Below, piece by piece: positions 36,001 through 42,196 of a stretch of DNA of 64,000 nucleotides. The DNA comes from an uncultured Clostridia bacterium (GTDB lineage Bacteria; Bacillota; Clostridia; Christensenellales; UBA1242), in NCBI GenBank assembly GCA_934747765.1, contig CAKVGZ010000001.1, positions 62,001 to 126,000 on the forward strand, given 5' to 3'. Positions within the stretch are counted from its first letter, which is position 1; every line of letters starts with the position of its first letter. The translations under genes were made by a program, and so were the position numbers. The notes beneath the pieces are model-generated. The model saw nothing but the letters and a program-made list of their open reading frames with translations, had not been told where the DNA came from and ran no database searches.

Positions 36001-38269
36001 TAAAGATAATTTTGGAAAAGAATACAAATTCTTGAAAGAATATAGAGAATCTCAATTCAATCGATTTGAAGGTGATTACGACATTTCAGACGCAATGCAG
36101 TCAAAAACTGACATCATTGTTTCAGGAAATGTGATGTTTAATTATTCCAACATTTACACCCCAAAAATAACTGTGAATGACATAACCGACGCTTCATGTT
36201 ATCAAAAGGTTGATTCGTCACTTCTTGGTGGAAGTTACAGTCAATATCGTTTGCTTGCATTAACGGACGTTAAAAACGGATATATTGGCGGGAAAAGAGT
36301 GTTCAAAATTGAACTTTCATATAACACTGATGCATTAAGTGATGCTATTGTAAAAGCAGGTTACACCGCAGAGAAAAGCGGAGTGATTGAAACAATTTAT
36401 GTGACTATTCTCAATGCCATGCCAAACATTAAAATCACCGACATTAACAATGTTGATATAACAGAAAAATTGTTTGACAAAACAATAACTCAAAGCCAAG
36501 CAATAACAATCTCGTTTGGGTCTGGAAATTCGCTCATGGAAGAAGCGGGAATAACATCGAAAGTTTTCCTGCGCTTGCGTGGAAGCGAGCAAGGTTATGT
36601 GGAGATTGCATCACCTTATGTTGTCAGTGAAGCAGGTATATACGATTTGTATATTCAAAACTATAATTCAGACGGTGAACCATTCGATTTTGTGATTTCT
36701 CACGATTTTGTGATTTCTGATTTAGATGTGATGTTCTACACAGTTGTTAAAACAAATTCCGACGGGGAACAAGAAATTGTTTCTCCAACAGGAAATGCCT
36801 ATGAATACACTTCAAACAATTATGCTTCATATCATTACATTGTTAACACAAACGAATGGGACATTATAACAAACGGAGTGAATGTCACAAAAACATTAAT
36901 TTTCAATCAAAACAACACTTCTGTTTATGAAATAACCAGCATATCTGGAACCATCTACAAAGCAAGAATTGCAATAACTGTTGTTGGTCAAACCAATGAT
37001 ATTTTGGTGGGAAATCCTTTCATTTGGTACAAAGGCAAAACATACAGTGTTCCTTCGGAAAGCAATTACATTCGTTCAACATCAAAAGAAATATTCCTTT
37101 GTGCAGATGATGTTGACAATGAAATAACGTTGCGTTTTGCATCATATTATGGAATTCCTCAAAATAAGATTATTTGTTATGTTTCATCAGATGATGGTGT
37201 AACATGGAACAAAATTAAAGGAACGGACAATGGAGAAACAACAACTCTTGTTTTGGAAGATTCTTCAAGCTTGCTTTTCAAATTTGAAGACCTTGCAGGA
37301 AATGTTCAACATTTTTCTTCAGCAACAGGCTATCCAAGTTCAACAACAAAAGTTAACTTCGTTCGAAGTGTTATCATAAGAGTAAATGGAAAACTTCCTA
37401 TTGACAACGCAATCTACAATGGTGAAGTTACAATAGCTCTCCCTGTTGGAACAACTCATTTCTATTCAACAACACCAGAAATTAAAGTTTATAGAAACAA
37501 CGTTGAATACAAAATTTCTCCAACCTCTGGGGTTTATAAATTCACAGAAAGTGGAACATATCGAATTTCATTCTCAGCAAAGGTTGAGAATGGAACTAAA
37601 GACTTAAATGAAGATGTTCTGAGGTTTACAATCATAAACGTAAATGACTCTCGATGGGTTTTCAATTATGTAAATTATAATGACTATGAAATTGTTTCTA
37701 TGAAATATAACGGAATTGAAATGTCGGATGCACTGAAAAGAAGAGCTCTTTCAGTTGACAGAGAAATAAATCTTTCAACTTTCGACGTTGATGCTTTGGG
37801 AAATAAATGGTTTGAAAACGGAAATTACACAATTGTTTTACGTGACAATAAAAGTGAGTTTGGCGAAAGAGAATTTGAGTTTAGTTTCTGGCTTAACACA
37901 GCAACTGTTCCAATCAAAATTTCACTTCCAGAAGGTGAAACAACAACGGGGCAAGTAACAATCGAACTTAATCGTGCAAACTTGTTCGAAACATTGGGTG
38001 ATTGTTATGTGAAGGTAGACAACAAAATCATCTTTGAGATAAACAAAGAAACTACAAGTGGAACAGATTCTCCTTACACTTTTGGTGGTGTTGGAACACA
38101 TTATGTTCAAGTTTACACAAGCAGTGGAAAATTAGTTTATTCTTACAAGGTTGACATTAAAGAACCACTTAACACGGTGACAATAATATTGATTGTTGTG
38201 TCTGTGGTTGTTGTTGCGGTTGGACTTTTGATTTTCTTCCTTTTGAGAAAGAAATTGAGAGTTCGATAG
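30026..38269 (+). CDS. Giant cell-surface protein with Ig-like segments
   Basis: A 2747-residue protein. The N-terminal signal segment is SIISVIISMLILLGTILCVA, with possible cleavage after VESVQA. The C-terminus has a transmembrane helix (TIILIVVSVVVVAVGLLIFF) and a basic cytosolic tail; there is no LPXTG motif. The long extracellular part is beta-rich, and repeated E/D-x-AGN turns of the bacterial Ig-like type occur near 32570, 35160 and 37300 (DEAGNVGYY, DLAGNQTIY, DLAGNVQHF). A short SNQQSNQQSNEK repeat lies near 35310. Start 30026 follows GGGGGA. Role unknown: adhesion or envelope scaffold is only a guess. At 8.2 kb it is by far the longest gene here and a single intact frame. Confidence 0.85.
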   Translation: MKASSKKRVSIISVIISMLILLGTILCVAYIPKVESVQADQYNYGDLNDDGYYTLNGVTFYAVKVKNVNGKKVSDITGEKFTIGTTEFTLIDTRTKVKKGEEIVADVVNNSFTIDGVTYIINKDVIYEKKYWADYEIVKDAKGKPITIKFGETVLVGEDESIMLCFARQTDDESGLVVDKDGKIISNPIDFLGVNVKVNGFDAGDEKENSLNKNGKEIKEFAYIIDPNGIVTKGFDIGINAGNEGIVEFSTTDYEVGNILQSYSFMFYVFKNGTYHRQETLDETAPDEIKERPNTEIHNTLYVTDSSTRMNFFSEHFYNYSSQNLPYLELDISRYDISITKSIYRTSTTYSFTIDNSANNSQTTEMNKKITKIVENVGDKKVVQRIEQQLSTMDIYARGLRVEVVSGTKIRIHFEDLGVYSISYTAVYYDGDQKINLETLNTDKRQDCLTIFGTELTYQDAIKGQTPFRNEKNTVYADVTGIINFGEGISGNNTFELTLSSDFVVAGTNQPPIKILFNAPVQTGENDFVVYYSTDGKNFGKITNYAYTSNFERPGYYILQVKTIFEDYKKWVSGVSQLQDKETTQYYLFQIKELSSTTDLFVLDENGNIPTGEKQRIYNGTFVNNGVQIIEFEEASEFDSQIYFELKIKRFGQTSNQTTTFVLPNEKASMLTDEQKSFLLSYGLEKFDGCYILKPRNNVQVDGEYSLTLRYGKVGKETTTFKLDTEQISGLSTYFVESVYGSDYYRYNLLSSQGEIALTNTDFTIMWNNKKSGAKVNAKFVRFALTEKLFKSDDNDYIFNTSWLATDFGVVLSDANPETIFTRANSVTEITSSSVLTASGLYVFKLEDEAGNVGYYSVIYDTTTPVVLQREMNTGNPFKKVVGANNVSKGTTIFFGSHKAIPFYLNDQMIDQTKLASYTGSKAAEYFNILLRNLTTIDKSNVVSTNEVGEYFISVPITSVYETIGNTTRKLSAEEIAQGYYDRLMPTDENGRMKDALYSYQIFDKSNTSVRMPTLTHKLRFNTDSTGLLIYTEKDNVSSGVDIYNSQTKEDYTERTKYYIPTTSGNVYLSWDSLKPEGFNAFVDVLSGGLVCEYYALLYDKDKHTYYYSDTPITIDLKLSSLTDEQILKGYDKDKFNIQIQINNVGGKTAEGKYIITRKYSPVSGTELGDMGNDFETVKTVFFVDRSNIITPNSSDNERNGYYTFITTFDGGEESNKNFFEELFRQSQSSGNYILQTNQLPIGFYIPKTKYGTFYKVINNVVSSEVADLKYVEENNNYSSIRYVDQVYFTGLDRDVSAGLGTDYSPFELNVVLKSPETTEVNGRLVNVYYYYTLCSDTGFYMISGYSYGELAPGQSPIGISNPQSFITNNPIKNSAEYADGNYELQIGAIRNVGLNSYDQKFKIIINVKKDTPEYDMNAEYSDLDNMEEKEIQSDGSVFYSNTNEFKFKWTNSTNEYLAKIDLSKIQIGYYTSTNGARQTIVPAFDQKILVHEGTRYYTFNDGVETEVEASDINNPIYVLKIEKVGDEISFSYICPSDTTKIVVTMAFEKYSSDTKRFYTPYYGSSYQAGRTIVIDRNAPTSSISDLVSNDKTIEGITISSIRESSDSRFSKSKTTGTFKYYTFIASKDYISNLSKTLASNNPTETKVFYFREFNSKYSSSNHETGLAYDKTSRADNLFSEYFAVANGWTKVTGEIDGTFSGYYEIVELDLAGNQTIYSIYIGENRDLEVALIGGTTNYEFNGTLKIQKENDIIKATLSKKSNQQSNQQSNEKPETFENASISNPVILSAYDKILIKYIKVSDEDNYKYLKLSIDGKTYFMTPDSFTKISASGIEIVACTSLFDIMGEKVELENLPLEGQANAHVINFTDTVNSIDNSASLYSINAKVSSIDARLTDNGGAKVISDVKIGEKSSQNISLVVTTSLDPSLTIDVSSIRIFKISSDGSSYECYKVADSKNEIKIDKTESSTSIIKYFYIEADETFVQSTFYVLFKDNFGKEYKFLKEYRESQFNRFEGDYDISDAMQSKTDIIVSGNVMFNYSNIYTPKITVNDITDASCYQKVDSSLLGGSYSQYRLLALTDVKNGYIGGKRVFKIELSYNTDALSDAIVKAGYTAEKSGVIETIYVTILNAMPNIKITDINNVDITEKLFDKTITQSQAITISFGSGNSLMEEAGITSKVFLRLRGSEQGYVEIASPYVVSEAGIYDLYIQNYNSDGEPFDFVISHDFVISDLDVMFYTVVKTNSDGEQEIVSPTGNAYEYTSNNYASYHYIVNTNEWDIITNGVNVTKTLIFNQNNTSVYEITSISGTIYKARIAITVVGQTNDILVGNPFIWYKGKTYSVPSESNYIRSTSKEIFLCADDVDNEITLRFASYYGIPQNKIICYVSSDDGVTWNKIKGTDNGETTTLVLEDSSSLLFKFEDLAGNVQHFSSATGYPSSTTKVNFVRSVIIRVNGKLPIDNAIYNGEVTIALPVGTTHFYSTTPEIKVYRNNVEYKISPTSGVYKFTESGTYRISFSAKVENGTKDLNEDVLRFTIINVNDSRWVFNYVNYNDYEIVSMKYNGIEMSDALKRRALSVDREINLSTFDVDALGNKWFENGNYTIVLRDNKSEFGEREFEFSFWLNTATVPIKISLPEGETTTGQVTIELNRANLFETLGDCYVKVDNKIIFEINKETTSGTDSPYTFGGVGTHYVQVYTSSGKLVYSYKVDIKEPLNTVTIILIVVSVVVVAVGLLIFFLLRKKLRVR

Positions 38270-38274
38270 AAAAT

Positions 38275-38303
38275 AGACAGTCAGAAATGGCTGTTTATTT
38301 TTT
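38275..38303 (+). terminator. Terminator of the giant surface protein gene
   Basis: ACAGTC pairs with GGCTGT around AGAAAT, followed by TTATTTTTT. Confidence 0.65.
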
Positions 38304-38364
38304 GTCACTTTTTATCCTGTTTTGTCGTAGTTATAAATGTTGGCCTCTTTCAAAAAAAAGAGTA

Positions 38365-38393
38365 TTGACAAAATTTGGAATTTATGCTAATAT
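38365..38393 (+). promoter_or_regulatory. Sigma-A promoter of a small gene
   Basis: TTGACA (38365-38370), 17-bp spacer, TAATAT (38388-38393) with a TGC extension. Confidence 0.85.
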
Positions 38394-38428
38394 AAAGTCA
38401 TAACAAAAAAATAAAAGGAGTTATGTTT

Positions 38429-38620
38429 ATGAATAATGTAAAAATTGTTAAAGTAAAAGATGCCAACGGTAGAATTAAAACTTTTACAGTTAATGCAGAC
38501 GGAAAAGTTGTTGACCAAAACGGCACATCAGTTCCTCTCAACTTTGCTAATCAGAAAGAAGCTTCTAGTTGGGCAAAGAAAAATGGCGCTAATTATGAAA
38601 GCGTAACATTAGGATTCTAA
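38429..38620 (+). CDS. Small protein of unknown function
   Basis: A 63-residue protein (MNNVKIVKVKDANGRIKTFT at the start, SVTLGF at the end). It looks like a compact beta-hairpin fold with a helical KEASSWAKKNG segment. No signal or membrane segment, no cysteine, no family recognised. ATG 38429 lies 8 nt after AAGGAG; another ATG two codons upstream (38423) is too close to it. Promoter and terminator show a monocistronic, probably well-expressed gene. Confidence 0.7.
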   Translation: MNNVKIVKVKDANGRIKTFTVNADGKVVDQNGTSVPLNFANQKEASSWAKKNGANYESVTLGF

Positions 38621-38635
38621 TAAACATTGGAAATA

Positions 38636-38667
38636 AAAAAACAACTTGAAATAGAGTTGTTTTTTTA
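38636..38667 (+). terminator. Terminator of the 63-residue gene
   Basis: AAAACAACT pairs with AGTTGTTTT around TGAAATAG, followed by T residues. Confidence 0.85.
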
Positions 38668-38700
38668 GTTAAAAATAATGACTTTTTTTCAAAAAAACAG

Positions 38701-38729
38701 TTGACATAAAAAAGCCATTGTGATAATAT
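38701..38729 (+). promoter_or_regulatory. Sigma-A promoter of infC-rpmI-rplT
   Basis: TTGACA (38701-38706), 17-bp spacer, TAATAT (38724-38729); predicted start near 38736 leaves a leader of about 140 nt. Confidence 0.85.
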
Positions 38730-38735
38730 ATTGCA

Positions 38736-38875
38736 TGAAAGCAGAAGTTTCCATCTTCTCACCAGTCGACTTATGTGTCAGATTAGGTTGCCAGTTTTAA
38801 TGTTTAATCTTTGGATTATTAAAATTTTTTGATGGAAACGGGTGCGTTTCCATTTTTTAATAGGAGGACACAACT
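38736..38875 (+). promoter_or_regulatory. L20-leader-like attenuator of the infC operon
   Basis: The leader ends in an intrinsic terminator: TGGAAACG (38833-38840) pairs with CGTTTCCA (38845-38852) around GGTG, followed by six T. An upstream segment GTTTCCATC (38747-38755) is complementary to GATGGAAAC (38831-38839) and can compete with the terminator. In B. subtilis ribosomal protein L20 binds the infC leader and causes early termination; the same control is inferred here from position and layout. Confidence 0.75.
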
Positions 38876-39388
38876 ATTTTTAAAGAACTTTTAATCAATG
38901 AACAAATCACTGCAAATGAAGTTCGAGTGATTGGAGAAAACGGTGAACAACTTGGAATATTAAAAATTCAAGAAGCTCATGAACTTGCAGAAAAGGCAAA
39001 CTTAGATTTGGTTTGCATGAACAACAGTGCCAATCCGCCTGTGTGCAAAATTCTAAATTATGGCAAATATAAATTTGATGCCATAAAAAAAGAAAAAGAA
39101 GCAAAAAAGAACCAAAAAATAACAGAACTTAAAGAAATTCAACTTTCCATGACAATTGACACTCACGATTTGGAAGTTAAAGCAAAACATGGAAAAAGAT
39201 TCTTGGAAGACGGCAACAAAGTCAAAGTTGTTTTGAGAATGCGTGGAAGACAACAAGCTTATGCAAAAAATGCAATAACAGTTGTGAAAAACTTTTATGC
39301 AATGCTTGAAGAATTTGGCTCGATTGACAAAGAACCAGAAATTGTTGGTCGCAACATCATTTTAATCGTGTCACCAAAAACAAAATAG
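38876..39388 (+). CDS. infC: Translation initiation factor IF-3 with ATT start
   Basis: A 170-residue IF-3. The frame reads ATT-TTT-AAA-GAA from 38876, 8 nt after TAGGAGG, and continues LLINEQITANEVRVIGENGE, the conserved IF-3 N-terminus. There is no ATG or GTG nearer to that Shine-Dalgarno; the first GTG (38927) would remove the conserved start. An AUU start is known for infC in E. coli and others, where IF-3 discriminates against it and thus limits its own synthesis. The N-terminal domain is joined by a Lys-rich linker to the C-terminal domain (IQLSMTIDTHDLEVKAKHGKRF split over two lines in motif). First gene of infC-rpmI-rplT. Confidence 0.93.
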   Translation: MFKELLINEQITANEVRVIGENGEQLGILKIQEAHELAEKANLDLVCMNNSANPPVCKILNYGKYKFDAIKKEKEAKKNQKITELKEIQLSMTIDTHDLEVKAKHGKRFLEDGNKVKVVLRMRGRQQAYAKNAITVVKNFYAMLEEFGSIDKEPEIVGRNIILIVSPKTK

Positions 39389-39424
39389 GAAACATACTTT
39401 CAGAAAATATAAAGGAGAAAATTT

Positions 39425-39619
39425 ATGCCAAAAATGAAATCCCACAGTGGAGCAAAAAAGAGATTTAAAATTAGTAAATCAGGAAATGTTAAATATGCAA
39501 AACCAAACAGAGGCCATTTCTTGACAGAAAAGTCGCAAGATAGAAAAAGAGGCTTGAGAAAAGCAGGTTTCCTCAAAGGTAAACATGCAAAAACCATTAA
39601 AAGAATGGTTCAAGGTTAA
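39425..39619 (+). CDS. rpmI: 50S ribosomal protein L35
   Basis: A 64-residue basic ribosomal protein. The start MPKMKSHSGAKKRFKISKSG and the end GKHAKTIKRMVQG are typical of L35. Start 39425 follows AAAGGAG. It lies between infC and rplT in the conserved operon, 36 bp after infC. Confidence 0.96.
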   Translation: MPKMKSHSGAKKRFKISKSGNVKYAKPNRGHFLTEKSQDRKRGLRKAGFLKGKHAKTIKRMVQG

Positions 39620-39630
39620 GGAGGAAAGTT

Positions 39631-39984
39631 ATGAGAATTAAAAGAAGTGTAAATGCATTGAAAAAACGTAGAGCAATCTTGAAACAAGCAAAAGGTTACA
39701 GAGGCTCAAAATCTAAATTATACAGAATTGCTCGTGAAGCAGTTATGAAAAGCGGAAACTACGCATATATCGGAAGAAGACTGAAGAAAAGAGATTTCCG
39801 TCGTCTTTGGATTGCAAGAATTAACGCAGGATGCAGACTTAATGACATGTCATATTCAAGATTTATGAATGGACTTAAAAAAGCTAACATTTCGTTGAAC
39901 AGAAAAGTGTTGGCAGAACTTGCAATCAGCAACCCAAATGAATTTGCTTCACTTGTTGCAACAGCAAAACAAGCATTAGCATAA
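39631..39984 (+). CDS. rplT: 50S ribosomal protein L20
   Basis: A 117-residue basic protein with the L20 signature (RIKRSVNALKKRRAILKQAK, GYRGSKSKLYRIARE, KKRDFRRLWIARINAGCR). L20 is needed early in 50S assembly and in Bacillota represses its own operon through the infC leader. Start 39631 follows AAGGAGG, 11 bp after rpmI. Last gene of the operon. Confidence 0.96.
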   Translation: MRIKRSVNALKKRRAILKQAKGYRGSKSKLYRIAREAVMKSGNYAYIGRRLKKRDFRRLWIARINAGCRLNDMSYSRFMNGLKKANISLNRKVLAELAISNPNEFASLVATAKQALA

Positions 39985-40013
39985 AAATTTTTGTCGAATT
40001 ATAAAATTTTTAT
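39981..40013 (+). terminator. Possible AT-only terminator of rplT
   Basis: ATAAAAATTTT pairs with AAAATTTTTAT over 11 bp, but all pairs are A-T and the U-run is part of the stem. It overlaps the tRNA-Lys -35 box. Confidence 0.35.
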
Positions 40014-40041
40014 TGACAAACGAGATAAGATATAATATAAT
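40013..40041 (+). promoter_or_regulatory. Consensus sigma-A promoter of tRNA-Lys
   Basis: TTGACA (40013-40018), 17-bp spacer, TATAAT (40036-40041). Confidence 0.9.
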
Positions 40042-40053
40042 CTATCTCGGTTT

Positions 40054-40130
40054 GGTTCACTAGCTCAGCCGGCTAGAGCACTTGACTTTTAATCAAGGGG
40101 TCCCGGGTTCGAATCCCGGGTGAGCCACCA
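40054..40130 (+). tRNA. tRNA-Lys(TTT)
   Basis: Acceptor GGTTCAC (40054-40060) pairs with GTGAGCC (40120-40126) with one G-T. Anticodon stem CTTGA/TCAAG with loop CTTTTAA gives TTT. CCA encoded. Confidence 0.95.
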
Positions 40131-40134
40131 GTAG

Positions 40135-40180
40135 GTGTTCACAATAATAGTCTTAACTATATAGTGTGGGCACTTTTTTT
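40135..40180 (+). terminator. Terminator of tRNA-Lys
   Basis: GTGTTCACA pairs with TGTGGGCAC (two G-T pairs), with an inner TAGT/ACTA helix, followed by seven T. The 100 bp after it hold only a short repeat (GTGTCAAAA twice) and no gene. Confidence 0.75.
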
Positions 40181-40282
40181 GTTGGCAAAATTTTGGTCAC
40201 AAAGTGGTGTCAAAAGTTGTGTCAAAAATCAGGGTAAAATCCTTTGTACAATTTGACTGAAAATTCAACGAAATCACTAAAC

Positions 40283-40819
40283 TTACAAATTATATTTCAC
40301 AATGGAAATTTGCGCTTCGCTTATGGTTGCTTGGCTGGAATTTATTGGTGAGAAGACCAATTTCACTTCATCATTTTTGCTCAGGTTGTATATTCCTGAA
40401 AATGAAAAATTGTGTCGAGTGGCATTGATTGGAATAGCCCCAGAAGGAAGATAAAATATCATATTTTTCAAGAGCGCACCATTGTTTTGAACTTCAATAA
40501 CCGCGCCATCTCTTGGAGATAAGTCACCTAAAACACCGCTGGCAAAAATATGATATATTCCAGTTTCACCTATTATTATTCCATTATTTTCTGGATTTAT
40601 TGACAGTGACTTAGTTTTAGTTGGTCTAATAAGAATTTCTTCAAATGGCAATGCTCCGTTTTCTCCGTCAACAGTGTCAGCATAGACGATTGCACCAACC
40701 GATGTGGAAGTGGTTTGCAAATTATTTATTACTGTTGGAAAGTTTTTACAATTTTCTAAAGAAAGATTTTCATTACAACAACAGTTGCTTTTTTTCGAAT
40801 GTTTTCTACAACAATTCAT
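40283..40819 (-). CDS. Cys-rich N-terminus plus C1q/TNF-like jelly-roll domain, exosporium/BclA-C type
   Basis: A 178-residue protein. The N-terminus is short, cationic and Cys-rich (MNCCRKHSKKSNCCCNE). The rest reads like the trimeric jelly-roll domain at the end of Bacillus exosporium glycoproteins: SVGAIVYADTVDGENGALPF at the start, IIIGETGIYHIFASGVL in the middle and AQISIVKYNL as the last strand. A collagen-like stalk is absent. Start 40819 follows AGGAGG by 5 nt. A mother-cell sigma-like box upstream (40844-40869) supports a spore-surface role, which remains inference. Cysteines could cross-link it into the coat. Confidence 0.65.
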   Translation of the reverse strand: MNCCRKHSKKSNCCCNENLSLENCKNFPTVINNLQTTSTSVGAIVYADTVDGENGALPFEEILIRPTKTKSLSINPENNGIIIGETGIYHIFASGVLGDLSPRDGAVIEVQNNGALLKNMIFYLPSGAIPINATRHNFSFSGIYNLSKNDEVKLVFSPINSSQATISEAQISIVKYNL

Positions 40820-40843
40820 AAGTTCCTCCTAAAATTTATTTAC

Positions 40844-40869
40844 ATTTTATGAAAAATTTATCAAATTGT
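40844..40869 (-). promoter_or_regulatory. Candidate sigma-K/sigma-E promoter
   Basis: Minus strand AC (40869-40868), 16-nt spacer, CATAAAAT (40851-40844). It fits the sigma-K pattern AC-N16-CATANNNT and is 7/8 to the sigma-E -10. The box lies 24 bp upstream of the ATG of the jelly-roll gene. Confidence 0.45.
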
Positions 40870-40902
40870 TTAAAATGTTTTATAAAATTGGGCAATTTGA
40901 TA

Positions 40903-40908
40903 TATACT
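40903..40908 (+). promoter_or_regulatory. -10 box of the M16 peptidase gene, predicted leaderless
   Basis: TATACT lies 6 nt before the ATG at 40915. The -35 region (TTATAA at 40880-40885, 17-bp spacer) is poor. Confidence 0.55.
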
Positions 40909-40914
40909 TATTGT

Positions 40915-42186
40915 ATGAAGAAAAATGTTAAAGTTTTTGATTATAAGAGCGGAGCAAAATTGATTGTTGAAAAAAATGATAAAGCCGATTTTGTGGCATT
41001 TGTGATTAATGTTCAAGTTGGTTCAATTGATGAAAATGAAAAACAATTTGGGCTTGCGCACTTTTTGGAACATTTATTTTTTAAAAGCACAAAAGATATG
41101 TCCACGTTTGAAATAGCAGAATATCTTGAAAGTTTGGGAGCTGTGATAAATGCGGACACTTCTGAAAGCAAAACAAACTATCATTTTATTTCGTTGAAAG
41201 AAAATTTTGAAAAATGTGTGGAAATGTTTTCAAAAATGTTTTTTGAGGGAGCATTCAAACATGAAGAAATAGAAAAAGAACGTGACGTTGTGCTTGAAGA
41301 ATACAAACGCACTTTGGACAATTCACATCGAATTTCAATGATAAATGCATATAAAAACTTGGTGAAAGGAACACCTTATGAGCATGATGTTATTGGAACT
41401 GAGGAAGTTATCAAAAATGTAACTCGCGAAGAAATTTTGGAATTTAGAAAAAAATACACACCAGATAAAATTATCTTTTCTATTGCGGGAAACATAGATT
41501 ATGACGAGGCAAAAAACATTGTTGAAAAATATTTTTCAAAAATTCTTGATTGCAAATTTGAACCTCAAGAAAGCAATGAAATTGTTATTAAGGATGTTGA
41601 AAATAATTTTGTTTTCCATAAAAAGGATGAAAATCAATCGAAAATTTATATACTTTTTAAGTCAGAAAACATTTATTCCGACGAAGTCAATCCACTTATG
41701 TTGTTGAGTGTTATTTGTGGAGTTGGAATGTGTTCAAGATTTTTCAACGAGCTTCGTGAAAAGTTGGGACTGGCTTATTCATGTGGGGCAAGCACTTTTT
41801 TTGCAAAAGAATTTGGATACTTTCAAATTTTCATTGCAACGTCTAACGAGAAAGTTGGGTCAGCCTTAATTAACATTAAGAAAATATTGAATGAAATTTC
41901 GGAAAACGGAGTTTATCAGCACGAACTTGAAATTGCAAAAACAAAGTTCAAGGCCGACTATGTTTATGGAATGAACAGTGTTTCAAGGCAAGCAAAAAAC
42001 AATGCAAAAAAATATCATTATTTCAAAAATATCCCAAGTTTTGAAGAAAAAATGGAAGAGATTGAAAGCGTGACATTGGAAGACGTCAAAAAGTGTGCAA
42101 AAAAATTGTTTAACAGCAAAAATTATGTTGTGTCTGTTTGCGGAAATGTGGAAAATGTGGAAGATATAAAAAATGCGTTTAATTAA
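40915..42186 (+). CDS. M16-family zinc metallopeptidase
   Basis: A 423-residue pitrilysin-type peptidase. The inverted zinc motif HFLEH gives H49, E52 and H53, and the downstream glutamate is expected in EKERDVVLEEYKR. The C-terminal half is the second, non-catalytic M16 domain (LREKLGLAYSCGASTFFAKE). Many Bacillota carry one such enzyme of the YmxG/MlpA type, often near polynucleotide phosphorylase; here it stands alone next to uvrC. The ATG at 40915 has no Shine-Dalgarno; an upstream in-frame ATG (40849) would overlap the divergent gene's control region. It ends in a palindrome shared with uvrC. Confidence 0.88.
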   Translation: MKKNVKVFDYKSGAKLIVEKNDKADFVAFVINVQVGSIDENEKQFGLAHFLEHLFFKSTKDMSTFEIAEYLESLGAVINADTSESKTNYHFISLKENFEKCVEMFSKMFFEGAFKHEEIEKERDVVLEEYKRTLDNSHRISMINAYKNLVKGTPYEHDVIGTEEVIKNVTREEILEFRKKYTPDKIIFSIAGNIDYDEAKNIVEKYFSKILDCKFEPQESNEIVIKDVENNFVFHKKDENQSKIYILFKSENIYSDEVNPLMLLSVICGVGMCSRFFNELREKLGLAYSCGASTFFAKEFGYFQIFIATSNEKVGSALINIKKILNEISENGVYQHELEIAKTKFKADYVYGMNSVSRQAKNNAKKYHYFKNIPSFEEKMEEIESVTLEDVKKCAKKLFNSKNYVVSVCGNVENVEDIKNAFN

Positions 42187-42196
42187 ACGCATTTTT
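42169..42196. terminator. Perfect 28-bp palindrome: bidirectional terminator covering two stop codons
   Basis: The left arm is AAAAATGCGTTTAA and the right arm its exact complement. It forms a hairpin with loop AATT and gives a U-run on either strand. The M16 gene stops at 42184-42186 and uvrC at 42181-42179, so the genes overlap by 8 bp and both proteins end in KNAFN or NKNAFN. Confidence 0.9.

Noticed and set aside
40131..40282. Possible integration remnant after tRNA-Lys (repeat of GTGTCAAAA)
   Set aside because: No integrase fragment, no duplicated tRNA end and no ORF could be found; the gap is explained by a terminator and unassigned sequence.
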